Shown: positions 8,697-16,250 of the stretch, in pieces
Layout: each line of letters opens with the position of its first letter
Numbering within the stretch: position 1 is the first letter of the stretch
Assembly (NCBI GenBank): GCA_024232965.1
Contig: JACKQF010000005.1
Location: forward strand, 62,001 to 126,000
Source of the DNA: Verrucomicrobiaceae bacterium
Lineage (GTDB): Bacteria; Verrucomicrobiota; Verrucomicrobiia; Verrucomicrobiales; Verrucomicrobiaceae
Reading direction: 5' to 3'
Length of the DNA: 64,000 nucleotides
Notes under the pieces: model-generated
Database searches by the model: none
What the model saw: the letters and a program-made list of their open reading frames with translations, nothing else
What the model was told of the DNA's origin: nothing
Made by a program: the position numbers and the translations under genes

Positions 8697-9164
8697 AATA
8701 GGGTCATCCTGTGCTCGGGATGAGGGCATGTGATGCGTTCAATGCCGGCATGATGGGGTCGGGATGAGGCTATGTCGTCGACGTCGGGGTCAATGTCGGG
8801 GTGGCTATAGGGGCATGGGGTCCGGTGAATGCCGACATGTCGGGGTGGGAATGGGGGCATGTTGGGGTCAGGATGCCCTCATCCTGTGCACGGCGCAGGC
8901 GCGGCGGGGTGGGGATGAGATCAAGTGGTCCTTGGGATGAGGGCATGCCGACCTGCGGGTGCCCCTATCCCGGGGGCGGGATGAGGGCACTGTCTGCACG
9001 AGATAGGGCTATATCGACCCTCACCTAGCCTCATGATGAGCATGCAATGCCCCCATGGTGCGCGTGGACGAGGTCATTCCTGGCAAAAATGACCTCATAT
9101 CGTGGGCAGGATGACCCTATTCTGCCCAGGGGATGGGGGCATATCGCGCGAACATGAGGGGCAT
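8697..9164. repeat. Dense block of degenerate 11-mers (GATRRGGSYAT), both orientations
   Basis: The stretch between the phosphatase gene (ends 8482) and the next gene-like frame (9465) has no convincing gene. Its middle holds about 15 variants of one motif. Direct copies are near 8697, 8719, 8763, 8806, 8850, 8936, 8980, 9002, 9132 and 9153. Inverted copies are near 8873, 8959, 9047, 9089 and 9111. The best-conserved form is GATGAGGGCAT. Spacing is irregular, about 15-60 bp, so this is neither a CRISPR array nor a simple minisatellite. A perfect inverted repeat (9-bp arms, 9070-9078 and 9088-9096) sits inside. The small open frames here are low-complexity and differ by strand, so I read them as non-coding. 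Confidence 0.6.
9070..9096. repeat. Perfect 9-bp inverted repeat inside the repeat block
   Basis: GAGGTCATT and AATGACCTC are separated by 9 nt. There is no U-run on either side, so it is unlikely to be a terminator. The arms contain the TCAT/ATGA elements seen in the surrounding 11-mers, so it may be a paired version of the same motif. Confidence 0.5.
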
Positions 9165-9464
9165 CACAAGCCGCCATTGTCCGTAAGTGCGGTCTATCCA
9201 GGTTGGGGTGCAACCACCTCCCAGGTTGATACCGTGGACATCCTGAATCCAGGGGACCCGGCCGCGGTGGGCATCCACTCACTTGAAAGATGAGTCAATC
9301 CGGGCTGACCCGTCGATCTCAAATCCTCTTTTTGGCGATCCCTCGCGGCTAATCCTCATTCCCAAATTCAAGCTGGTGGGTTTGGTTGCGCGTTGCGGAT
9401 GACGGCGGCGGCCCGTTCTTCGAAATACGACGAAGGATGAAGACGCGCGCCGCTGCTATGAACA

Positions 9465-9757
9465 CTACCCATTTGAGAGGGGCTGCTTAGCAAAGTGCGC
9501 AGGGTAACGTCTGGGTAGAATGAGAAAAAGCATCCCCACGGCCGTCCACCAGATCAGCAGAATGGCCAACTCCCCACATCCAGCCGCCGATGCATCAGTG
9601 CATAGCCGCCTTCAATGGCCAAGACCGCTCCTGCAAACCATGGCACGTAACGGAGGCGCGACAGTGGGGTGGGCGGTTGAACGTCGAGGGGTGGTCGCTG
9701 ACTGGACATAACGAATTCAAGCGGTCCGCTGCATTGTTCAATTTGCGTGTCTTCCAT
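9465..9757 (-). pseudogene. Small two-helix membrane protein with a likely frameshift
   Basis: From an ATG at 9757 the frame encodes a polar N-terminus and a hydrophobic helix (YVPWFAGAVLAIEGGYALM), then stops early at 9554-9556. Re-reading one base at the G-run (CCCC at 9572-9575 on the plus strand) continues as ELAILLIWWTAVGMLFLILP, then a basic tail to a TAG at 9465-9467. Both halves look coding, and together they give a coherent protein of about 97 residues with two membrane segments. The simplest reading is loss of one G in a homopolymer: a true mutation, a sequencing error, or less likely programmed slippage. It lies 16 bp downstream of the secretin-like gene on the same strand, so the two could be co-transcribed. 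Family unknown. Confidence 0.5.
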
Positions 9758-9773
9758 GGTTGTCCTTGCGCCG

Positions 9774-11846
9774 CTACTCCACCTTCAAGATGCGTGCATC
9801 AACGAAGACGGCTTGGAGCAGGTCAGCGTTTTCGAGCTCTGGGGTGCCTCGGGGTTTCCAGAGGCCTAGGAGGTGCTTCATGCCATCCCGCAGGGTGATG
9901 GCGGTGGTGGTCTTGCCTTTGTGAAAATCCACCTCGGGGGAATCGATCCGGAGGGTCTGGATGTCGTTCACGGGCGCTTTGTCGCGATGCGTCGGGGCGG
10001 CGGTATGGTAGGTGACATCGGTGCTCAGGTCGATGGTTGCCCCATCGGCACCGATGACGGGGTCCACCTCCCAGATGAGACCGACCTTTTCCATCTCGAA
10101 GGTGGCGGAGGCTGTTTGGAGTCCGCCGCTGCTGCTAGCTGTGGCAGTGGCCACGGCGGTGGCCTTATCTGGGCTGCTGGGGGTGCTGGAACCGCCGCCT
10201 TCCCCGGCGCTGGCTCCGGTGCTCCAAAGGTACTCGACTCCTGCTGCGGATCGGGCCCGCTGACCGCTCCTGGTTTCGATCCAAGAGGTACTAACAAGAG
10301 TGGCACGACCAGCGGCGATCTCTGTTTGCAGTGCGGCCCATAGTTCCGAATGATCGGCCAACCCCATCGCAGCACGATCCAGTCGGCGCAGCGTCGCGCC
10401 GTCGGCTTGCACGATGTAGAGCGCAAGTTCGAGCTGTTTCGGAGTAGATGACGAGATGCTCTCAATGTAGGCCTCTACCAATTCCATGTTTTTGGGCAGA
10501 TTCCGAACAATGAGTTCTGAGGTGGCCGAGAGATAGTTGGCAGACGAGCCCTCTGGAAAGGGGATGCCCTGCGCCCGCAAGACGTCCAAGGCGGTGGCCT
10601 GGATCTGAAACCTTGGCTCGCTGGCAGGTGGGGCGGCGGCAAAGGCATCTGCGGGTGCGGAAGTGGAGGGGCCTCCGGTCGATGCAAAATCCGGCGGAAT
10701 TTGATACCGCCGGACGATCATACCGGAGACCACACCTGTATCCTCCTCCTTGGGCACCGTCCGCGCAGGCGTCGCTGCGACTTTTTCGCCCTGCTCTTTG
10801 AGCCATGTCACTGCCAGTGGGCTATCAGCAGCCAAGAGCGGCACGATCTTTCCCGTCAGGAAAGCGACCACCTGGCGCCCTGAACTGCCTTCCCCCATCG
10901 CCTGCCAGACCCCGGCGAGGCGAGATTGGCCGTCCCTGAAGGTGATGCTGGTCTGGATCTCAGCCGTAGAGAAATCGGTGACCGGCACTTCCACGCGCCT
11001 GTCGTTGAGCGTTGCCACGGGAACGCCCCGAACTATCGGCGGTGCGAGGTGGTGCTCGATGCTGTAGTTCAGATCGATCATTATTCCATCCGCTCCGATC
11101 ACGGGATCAAACTCCACAATCGTCCCGACCTGGCGCGATTCATAAGCGGAGGTGCCGCTGGAGCCCTTTTCGTTGATCTCGAACTCTGTTCCAAAGTCGC
11201 TGTGGGTCGCACAGTTGACGATGGCCCTCTGGCCGCTCTTGGTATCCACGCGGCTCGATCCCAACAGCCTCCCCTTCCCTGCTGCAGCTTGGGCCTCCAG
11301 TCGCTCCAGGAGCGCTGCGTGGTCGGAGGTTTTTGCCGCTTCATCCATGACCTTGAGCACCTCCGCAGTCTCTGCCTCCAGGACATCGACGCGCAGGGCC
11401 ACCTGTTTCGGCACGTTATCGATCATGCCCGCAGAAATTACTGCGATCTGCCCATGGGTCTCCCCAGTGGTGCGGACGGCCATGACTTCATGCACGCCGT
11501 CCATGACCGCCAAGGAGCCCGCTGGCAGGACGATGCCCTGCTTTTTGAAAAACTGCTCCAGCACCACGGAACTGCGCTTGATGAAACTCTGGATCTCCTC
11601 GGGCTTGGCGTCGGCGGGGGGCATCTTGGGCAGGTTCAGTTGTCCTTTTTCCTGAGTGACGAAGCCGCTGGACAGGAGGTCCCAGGGCATTCGGTAACTG
11701 CGGATCGACCACGCATAGGGGTCTTCTTCAGGCTTCGATGACGCTGCGGCGGCGGGAGCGGCCTCCTGACCGATGCAGGCGGGGGAGAAGTGAGATACGA
11801 CCACCAGCCCTAAAAGCAGGCGCAACGAGAGAGACGAGGTTTTCAT
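9774..11846 (-). CDS. Secreted protein with two tandem secretin-like modules
   Basis: 690 residues. The ATG at 11846 gives a signal peptide (MKTSSLSLRLLLGLVVVSHF); the in-frame ATG 63 bp upstream adds a non-signal extension. The protein is an internal duplication of a module of about 300 residues. The first copy contains SGQRAIVN, FDPVIGADGIMIDL and TSITFRDGQSRLAGVW; the second has SGQRARSA, VDPVIGADGATIDL and TAITLRDGMKHLLGLW. The 'V.P.I..DG.I.L' and 'T.i..rDG....G.W' patterns recall the beta-domain of type II/III secretins. There is no obvious channel-forming region or pilot context, so a secretin-derived periplasmic role is inference. A linker rich in Ser/Thr/Ala separates the modules. Confidence 0.65.
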   Translation of the reverse strand: MKTSSLSLRLLLGLVVVSHFSPACIGQEAAPAAAASSKPEEDPYAWSIRSYRMPWDLLSSGFVTQEKGQLNLPKMPPADAKPEEIQSFIKRSSVVLEQFFKKQGIVLPAGSLAVMDGVHEVMAVRTTGETHGQIAVISAGMIDNVPKQVALRVDVLEAETAEVLKVMDEAAKTSDHAALLERLEAQAAAGKGRLLGSSRVDTKSGQRAIVNCATHSDFGTEFEINEKGSSGTSAYESRQVGTIVEFDPVIGADGIMIDLNYSIEHHLAPPIVRGVPVATLNDRRVEVPVTDFSTAEIQTSITFRDGQSRLAGVWQAMGEGSSGRQVVAFLTGKIVPLLAADSPLAVTWLKEQGEKVAATPARTVPKEEDTGVVSGMIVRRYQIPPDFASTGGPSTSAPADAFAAAPPASEPRFQIQATALDVLRAQGIPFPEGSSANYLSATSELIVRNLPKNMELVEAYIESISSSTPKQLELALYIVQADGATLRRLDRAAMGLADHSELWAALQTEIAAGRATLVSTSWIETRSGQRARSAAGVEYLWSTGASAGEGGGSSTPSSPDKATAVATATASSSGGLQTASATFEMEKVGLIWEVDPVIGADGATIDLSTDVTYHTAAPTHRDKAPVNDIQTLRIDSPEVDFHKGKTTTAITLRDGMKHLLGLWKPRGTPELENADLLQAVFVDARILKVE

Positions 11847-12004
11847 CGTGGGGGATTCTCTCACAAAGGCCCCAACGAACTCAAGAAGAATCCCAGCCAT
11901 TGGAGCCACTGGAATCTATCCTGCCTGTTTTTGCGGTTGCTTTATTGTTGTTCTAGCTTCAATCGTTCGCACACTTTTCCCCTTCGAACGTCTCTCTACG
12001 CCCC

Positions 12005-12733
12005 ATGCAATTCGTTTTCCCTACCAATCTGAATCTCGGTCAAGAACAGGGTGAAGGCTTCCACCAGGAGTTGCTCCGGGGGCTCACTCATAAGCTCAAT
12101 AACCTCCTCGCCGTCATTCAAGGGTTCAGCAGTCTGGTCCTCATGACGGATGACCTGGATCCGGGTGTCGCAGAGAACATGCAGCACATCCGCGAGGCCT
12201 CCGTGGGTGTGACCGCCCTGAGCGAGCGCATTCGTGCCTCCGGCGGTTGCGCGAAGATCAGCCTGCAACCGCTGAATTTGAATGACTACCTCAATGTCAT
12301 GGGCAACAACCTGGCCGAGCCCTTCCAAAAGGCTGGCGTGGGGTTTGAATTTGACGTCCAACCCGGGGTGCCGCCAATCTCGGTGGATCCCTCCAAGCTG
12401 AAAGAGATCCTGGTGGAGTTGCTGCGCAATGCCTCCGATGCCTGCGCCAAGACCCAGGGCCGCGCCATGCTAAAGGTCTGCGGGCCTGGAGTCATCACCC
12501 CTGAGTCCGAAAACCGAGTGGATATCCTGATCAGCAACACCGGTTCCCAGATTGCGCCTGAAAAGCTTCAGGATGTCTTCCGTCCCTTTCATGGCACTAA
12601 GAACAGCCAGCATCTGGGCCTCGGCCTGACCATCGTAGCGATGCTCTGCCACCAGATGAATCTCCAGATTGGCGTCGCCTCCGAAAACAACACCACCACT
12701 TTCTGGCTCAGCTGCCCGGTGGCCGTGGCCTAA
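12005..12733 (+). CDS. Soluble histidine kinase without sensor domain
   Basis: 242 residues. The HisKA-like H-box is LTHKLNNLLAVIQGF (His29). The HATPase_c part follows, with N-box ELLRNASDAC and a G-box HLGLGLTIVAMLC. The protein lacks membrane segments and any PAS, GAF or receiver domain. It therefore probably takes its input through protein contacts, or works like an NtrB-type cytoplasmic kinase. No response regulator gene is adjacent, so it is an orphan. An intrinsic terminator-like hairpin lies about 75 bp downstream. Confidence 0.8.
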   Translation: MQFVFPTNLNLGQEQGEGFHQELLRGLTHKLNNLLAVIQGFSSLVLMTDDLDPGVAENMQHIREASVGVTALSERIRASGGCAKISLQPLNLNDYLNVMGNNLAEPFQKAGVGFEFDVQPGVPPISVDPSKLKEILVELLRNASDACAKTQGRAMLKVCGPGVITPESENRVDILISNTGSQIAPEKLQDVFRPFHGTKNSQHLGLGLTIVAMLCHQMNLQIGVASENNTTTFWLSCPVAVA

Positions 12734-12809
12734 GGCCCCGCTAAGAAAGGAGTCGTCGATCACCTCAAAGAGCGGAGGAACTAGGCCTTCACCCCGGTTT
12801 TTTGCAATA

Positions 12810-12844
12810 ACGGCCATGATTGTTAGGATGGCCGTCCCATTTTT
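12810..12844 (+). terminator. Probable intrinsic terminator after the histidine kinase gene
   Basis: ACGGCCAT and ATGGCCGT form an 8-bp perfect stem around a 10-nt loop, followed by CCCATTTTT. The stem is GC-rich and the T-run is slightly offset, so strength is moderate. Confidence 0.5.
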
Positions 12845-12950
12845 CTCAAGAATCCCTGGTCCGCAGGGGAGAATTCCATTGACGCTGAGCGCCCAAGTCC
12901 GTTAAATCATGGATTCCCGAAAATAATTTTTCTTTTCCCGACCTGAAGTT

Positions 12951-13904
12951 ATGAGCGAACACGAAAATCTGCCCACACCTCCCCCTCCTTCTTCCCCCAA
13001 GACCTCTGCCGTCCCACTGAAGAAAGAAACCGTTCGCATCACTCTGCGTGCGCGCCCAGGAGCAGGAACGACCCAGCCACGCGAGGCCACCTCACCGGTG
13101 AATCCCGCCACAGGCAGCGTCCCAAGCAGCACCACCTCTTCAGTCGTCCCATCCGGCGCACGCAAGGCCACCGCGCCGATCCAGCTGCCATCCGCTCCGC
13201 TGCCACCACCGGCGCCGAAGTCCATGACCGCACCGGTGACCCTGCCACCAGCGCCGATCCCGCCTCCAGCGCGCAACACCGCACCCGTGGTCCCCGTCGC
13301 CGCAGCTCCTGCTGCGCCCGCCGCACCTGCAGCCCCAGCCGCGCCTGCCGCGCCACGTCCTCCAGGTGCACCGCCAGCAGCCCCACGCCCACCAGTGGCG
13401 GTGGCTCCCGGCGCGCCACGCCCAGCAGCCCCAGGCGCTCCACGTGTGGAGACAGGCGCCATGACCGCCCCACTTTCCCCTGCCCGCCCAGCGATGGCAG
13501 CCCCCCGCCCTGCAGTTCCAGGCGCTGGCACGGCCCCAATGGCAGGCGGCGCAACCGCCCAATTGCCCAAGGCAACGGTGAAGCTGCAGCAGACGCAGCC
13601 GCTGGCCCGCCCAGGCATTTCTGCCCCGTCCAGCGCGCCGATCAAGCGCAGCGCCGCGGAATCCCAGCAATTCTACGATGACGCCGAAGACCAGAGCAAC
13701 CCAACCATGCTGGCTGGGTTTTGCACCGTGCTCGCCGTCGCTGTCATGGCCATCCAAATGTTCGCCGGTGACAGAGTGTCCACCGCTGTGGGATCTGGCA
13801 TCCAGGTTCCTCCTCATACCAAGGTCGAGTGGGAATCCCAAGATCCACTTACAGGTGTCTGGACCAACAAGTTTGACAAGGTGCTCCCAAGCGTCCCGCA
13901 GTAA
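12951..13904 (+). CDS. Ala/Pro-rich single-pass membrane protein of unknown function
   Basis: 317 residues. It opens with a short acidic/proline segment and then KKETVRITLRARPG. Next comes a very long Ala/Pro/Thr-rich region (about residues 50-225, with repeated PAA units). A single membrane helix sits near residues 253-270 (MLAGFCTVLAVAVMAIQMFA), followed by a short folded-looking tail. There is no signal peptide, so the Pro-rich part is expected in the cytoplasm and the last 45 residues or so outside. Such proteins are common and unassigned in Verrucomicrobia. It is followed 58 bp later by a 26-residue membrane peptide and then a strong terminator, suggesting a two-gene unit. Confidence 0.65.
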   Translation: MSEHENLPTPPPPSSPKTSAVPLKKETVRITLRARPGAGTTQPREATSPVNPATGSVPSSTTSSVVPSGARKATAPIQLPSAPLPPPAPKSMTAPVTLPPAPIPPPARNTAPVVPVAAAPAAPAAPAAPAAPAAPRPPGAPPAAPRPPVAVAPGAPRPAAPGAPRVETGAMTAPLSPARPAMAAPRPAVPGAGTAPMAGGATAQLPKATVKLQQTQPLARPGISAPSSAPIKRSAAESQQFYDDAEDQSNPTMLAGFCTVLAVAVMAIQMFAGDRVSTAVGSGIQVPPHTKVEWESQDPLTGVWTNKFDKVLPSVPQ

Positions 13905-13962
13905 TCCATTCGTCTCTGCGGCTTCTTTGTCCCACTAACCTCTTTCCCCCTTCTTCAATACT

Positions 13963-14043
13963 ATGGCTTGGCTCGTTTTCCTCCTCTCCATCGTCCTCCT
14001 GCTCTTGAATGTGCTCGCCAAAAGCGGCGGTCTGCCATTCTAA
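13963..14043 (+). CDS. 26-residue hydrophobic membrane peptide
   Basis: ATG at 13963 to TAA at 14041-14043 encodes a peptide starting MAWLVFLLSIVLLLLNVLAK and ending SGGLPF. It is one membrane helix with almost no soluble part. It lies between the Ala/Pro-rich membrane protein gene and a near-perfect intrinsic terminator that begins 23 bp after its stop. That placement is what one expects of the last gene in a transcript. No clear Shine-Dalgarno is visible, but many genes here lack one. Confidence 0.5.
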   Translation: MAWLVFLLSIVLLLLNVLAKSGGLPF

Positions 14044-14065
14044 GCACTGGTCTGTTTCGTTTCTC

Positions 14066-14107
14066 AAAAACGCAGCGCTGTTCCCTCACGGGCAGCGCTG
14101 CGTTTTT
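14066..14107 (+). terminator. Strong intrinsic terminator (possibly bidirectional)
   Basis: AAAAACGCAGCGCTG and CAGCGCTGCGTTTTT are perfect complements around a 12-nt loop. There is a T-run on the plus strand and, by symmetry, on the minus strand. It closes the unit of the Ala/Pro-rich protein and small peptide before the isomerase gene. Confidence 0.9.
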
Positions 14108-14184
14108 GCGTACGGCCCCAACTGATCACAGCGGTATTTTCCCGGTTGACGGCCCGCACGCCTCTGGCGCATAGGTAGCGCGTC

Positions 14185-15102
14185 ATGATCAAACTTACCG
14201 GTATTGCAGACGAAGCGGGCGCAGCGCTCAATGTTCAAATCAAGGCCCACCAGCAGCTTGGCTGGGATTCCATCGAAGCCCGCGTGGTCGAATTCAATGG
14301 AGTGAAAGGCAATCTTCACGAGATCCCGGAAGACGTCTTTGAAAAAGTCTGCGAGGAACTTGAGGCCAACAAAATGGCCGTCAGCGGATTCGGTTCACTG
14401 ATCGGCAACTGGGCCAAGAAGATCACCGACGATTTTTCAATTACCGAAGCAGAAATCAGCCGCGCCATCCCACGCATGCAAAAACTGGGGGCCAAGCTCA
14501 TCCGCGTCATGAGCTATGCTGTCTGCAAAAACGAAGATGGTAGCGATGCCGCAGAGCAATACGAAGCCGAGCGCTTCCACCGCATGCGCGAGATCAACAA
14601 GCGCTTCAATGATGCCGGCCTAACCATGGTGCACGAAAACTGCATGAACTGGGGTGGAATGAGTGTCGATCACGTCCAGCGCATCAATGAAGAAGTCCCC
14701 GGCATGAAGTGGGTCTTTGACACTGGTAACCCTGTCTTCATCCCTGACCGCAAGAATCCCGGCCATCGCCAAGATGCCTGGGATATGTATCAGGCCATCA
14801 AGCCGAACATGGTTCACGTCCACGTCAAAGACGGCCGCTGGATCCCCGAGAAGAACGACGCTGAATACACCTATCCCGGCGAAGGCGACGGTCAGACGCA
14901 GCGGATCATCGCAGATTTGGTCCAGACCGGCTACAACGGTTACATCAGCATCGAACCCCACGTCGCCGTCGTCTTCCACGGCGCTGGTGCCGCCGATGAA
15001 ATGGACCCAGAAACAAAAGCCCGCGAGCAGTTCAACAGCTACATCAAATACGGACAGATGCTGGAAGCCATGCTCAAGGCTGAAGGTGCGACCCTGGCAT
15101 AA
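14185..15102 (+). CDS. Sugar phosphate isomerase/epimerase family TIM-barrel protein
   Basis: 305 residues, AP_endonuc_2-like barrel (PF01261). The N-terminus MIKLTGIADEAGAALNVQIK and the strand-end residues in LTMVHENCMNW, WVFDTGNPV, MVHVHVKDGRW and YISIEPHVAVVF are positioned as metal and sugar ligands are in this family (Glu, Asp, His, Glu in order). No signal peptide is present, so it is cytoplasmic. The family covers many sugar isomerases, epimerases and dehydratases, and the substrate cannot be read from sequence. It is monocistronic, with a terminator upstream. Confidence 0.85.
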   Translation: MIKLTGIADEAGAALNVQIKAHQQLGWDSIEARVVEFNGVKGNLHEIPEDVFEKVCEELEANKMAVSGFGSLIGNWAKKITDDFSITEAEISRAIPRMQKLGAKLIRVMSYAVCKNEDGSDAAEQYEAERFHRMREINKRFNDAGLTMVHENCMNWGGMSVDHVQRINEEVPGMKWVFDTGNPVFIPDRKNPGHRQDAWDMYQAIKPNMVHVHVKDGRWIPEKNDAEYTYPGEGDGQTQRIIADLVQTGYNGYISIEPHVAVVFHGAGAADEMDPETKAREQFNSYIKYGQMLEAMLKAEGATLA

Positions 15103-15525
15103 AGCCCCGCCCTGCCACTGGTAACCCACTGCGGAGCTTTTCCACGCCCGCAGCTGTAGCGTCGCGTCTATGACCGACGCAACCGTTACCGAAGAAACAT
15201 CTCCTTCCCAAGAAGTTTGCGACGGTCACAGACCGACCGCTGCAAGGTTTTTTGGACGCTAGCGTGACGGTGGGCCTAGCATAAAGTTGTTCAGCGTGGC
15301 GTTGAGCTTTAGCTCGTCTGGTAAGGATGGCGGGAGTAATTTGGCACCTCCCTGTCGCTCGTCCTTGATGCGATGGTATCGGGGTGATGCTATGCACATG
15401 CTGCGTGGCACACTTTGACCAGCTAAAGGCGCAGCCACGGGGCCTCGCTCCGCAACCACGTTGTGCTCCACCGCTGGCGGATTCGGCGCCCCCCTTGCAA
15501 TACCAACCTCATCGCGCACCCCAAA
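15103..15525. other. Intergenic region without a convincing gene
   Basis: About 420 bp between the isomerase gene and the secG terminator. On the minus strand an 86-codon frame (15259-15519, starting MRDEVGIARGAPNPP) is clean. It contains an odd mixture, SPRYHRIKDERQ and LPPSLPDELKLNATLNNFML, that reads like a conserved intergenic element rather than a folded protein. On the plus strand, 15170-15262 encodes a 30-residue peptide (MTDATVTEETSPSQE...) that could be the stub of a deleted gene. I cannot support either as functional. Confidence 0.35.
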
Positions 15526-15569
15526 AGCAGCGATGCCACGAAGGGATCTATTCCCAATCGTGGCATCGC
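15526..15569 (-). terminator. Terminator-like hairpin overlapping the 3' end of the secG frame
   Basis: GCGATGCCACGA (15530-15541) and TCGTGGCATCGC (15558-15569) are a perfect 12-bp inverted repeat. On the minus strand the stem is followed by TGCTTTT. The annotated secG stop (15548-15550) falls in the loop, which suggests the natural secG end is upstream. Confidence 0.6.
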
Positions 15570-16204
15570 GTTGCCTGAAACGAATCGGACTTCCTGTCCT
15601 CGACCTGTGCTATTTGGCAGCAGCCAGCTGGAGCTGGAGCTGATGCCGGAGTGGCGGCAGCTGGCTTCGGTGCGGCTGGAGTTGCAGGAACGGAAGCGGC
15701 AGGGGCAGCTGGAGGTGTCGTCGCTTTTGCGTCTGCCTTCGGCGCTGGAGGCGTCGAAGCCTTAGCATCGACCTTGGCCGGAGCGGCTGGCGTTGCCTTT
15801 GCGTCGGCTTTGGCTGGTGCGGGCGCCGCAGGCGCTGGTGTACCGGTTGCGGCAGGCGCTGGGGCGGTTGCAGCCGCAGGTGCAGGAGCTTCAGCGGCGC
15901 CAGGAGCAGCGGGTGCGGCGGCGGGTGCGGGCACTGCCTCAAATTTGGTCGCCGTCTTCGAGCGTTGGCTGCTGGAGACGAGCATTGCGAGTGTAAGCGT
16001 CAGCACGAAAAGAAGGATGCCGAGATAAACCGTGATGCGCTGGAGCGCATTCGTGGTTTGAGCACCGAACATTTGGTTCGTGACACCCTCACCGAATGAG
16101 GCGCCCAGGCCTTCCTGCCGCGGGCGCTGCATGAGGACGACGAGGATCAGGAGGAGGCAAACAATGACCTCAATGACGTTGAGAATGGAAATCAGGATGG
16201 ACAT
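15548..16204 (-). CDS. secG: Preprotein translocase subunit SecG with Ala/Pro/Lys-rich tail
   Basis: SecG assists SecYEG in protein export. The first 75 residues or so are a normal SecG: two membrane helices (ILNVIEVIVCLLLILVVLM and ITVYLGILLFVLTLTLAMLV) around the conserved EGLGASFGEG...MFGAQ loop. A tail of about 110 residues follows, made of Ala, Pro, Lys and Thr, which is long compared with the usual 75-110 residue family. The last 22 residues (after PAPAG) look unlike the tail and run into the terminator hairpin. Dropping one G near 15625 would give ...PAPAAAAK and a TAG at 15610-15612, a more natural end, so a frameshift is possible. It sits between the TIM-barrel gene and rlmB. Confidence 0.88.
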   Translation of the reverse strand: MSILISILNVIEVIVCLLLILVVLMQRPRQEGLGASFGEGVTNQMFGAQTTNALQRITVYLGILLFVLTLTLAMLVSSSQRSKTATKFEAVPAPAAAPAAPGAAEAPAPAAATAPAPAATGTPAPAAPAPAKADAKATPAAPAKVDAKASTPPAPKADAKATTPPAAPAASVPATPAAPKPAAATPASAPAPAGCCQIAQVEDRKSDSFQATRCHDWE

Positions 16205-16250
16205 AAAAGGGCGGGCAATATGAACGCTAGCGGAGCCTTGGCAAGCAGTA

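Noticed and set aside
8697..9164. CRISPR array.
   Set aside because: Repeats are only 11 bp, degenerate, in both orientations and with irregular spacing; no cas gene is in the window.
8603..9282. Three open frames across the repeat block (minus 8603-8860, plus 8801-9028, minus 9031-9282).
   Set aside because: Their composition only reflects the 11-mer repeats, they lie on alternating strands, and none has a recognisable domain.
15170..15262. 30-residue plus-strand peptide gene.
   Set aside because: No ribosome-binding site, no hydrophobic or folded character; possibly a gene stub but not supportable.
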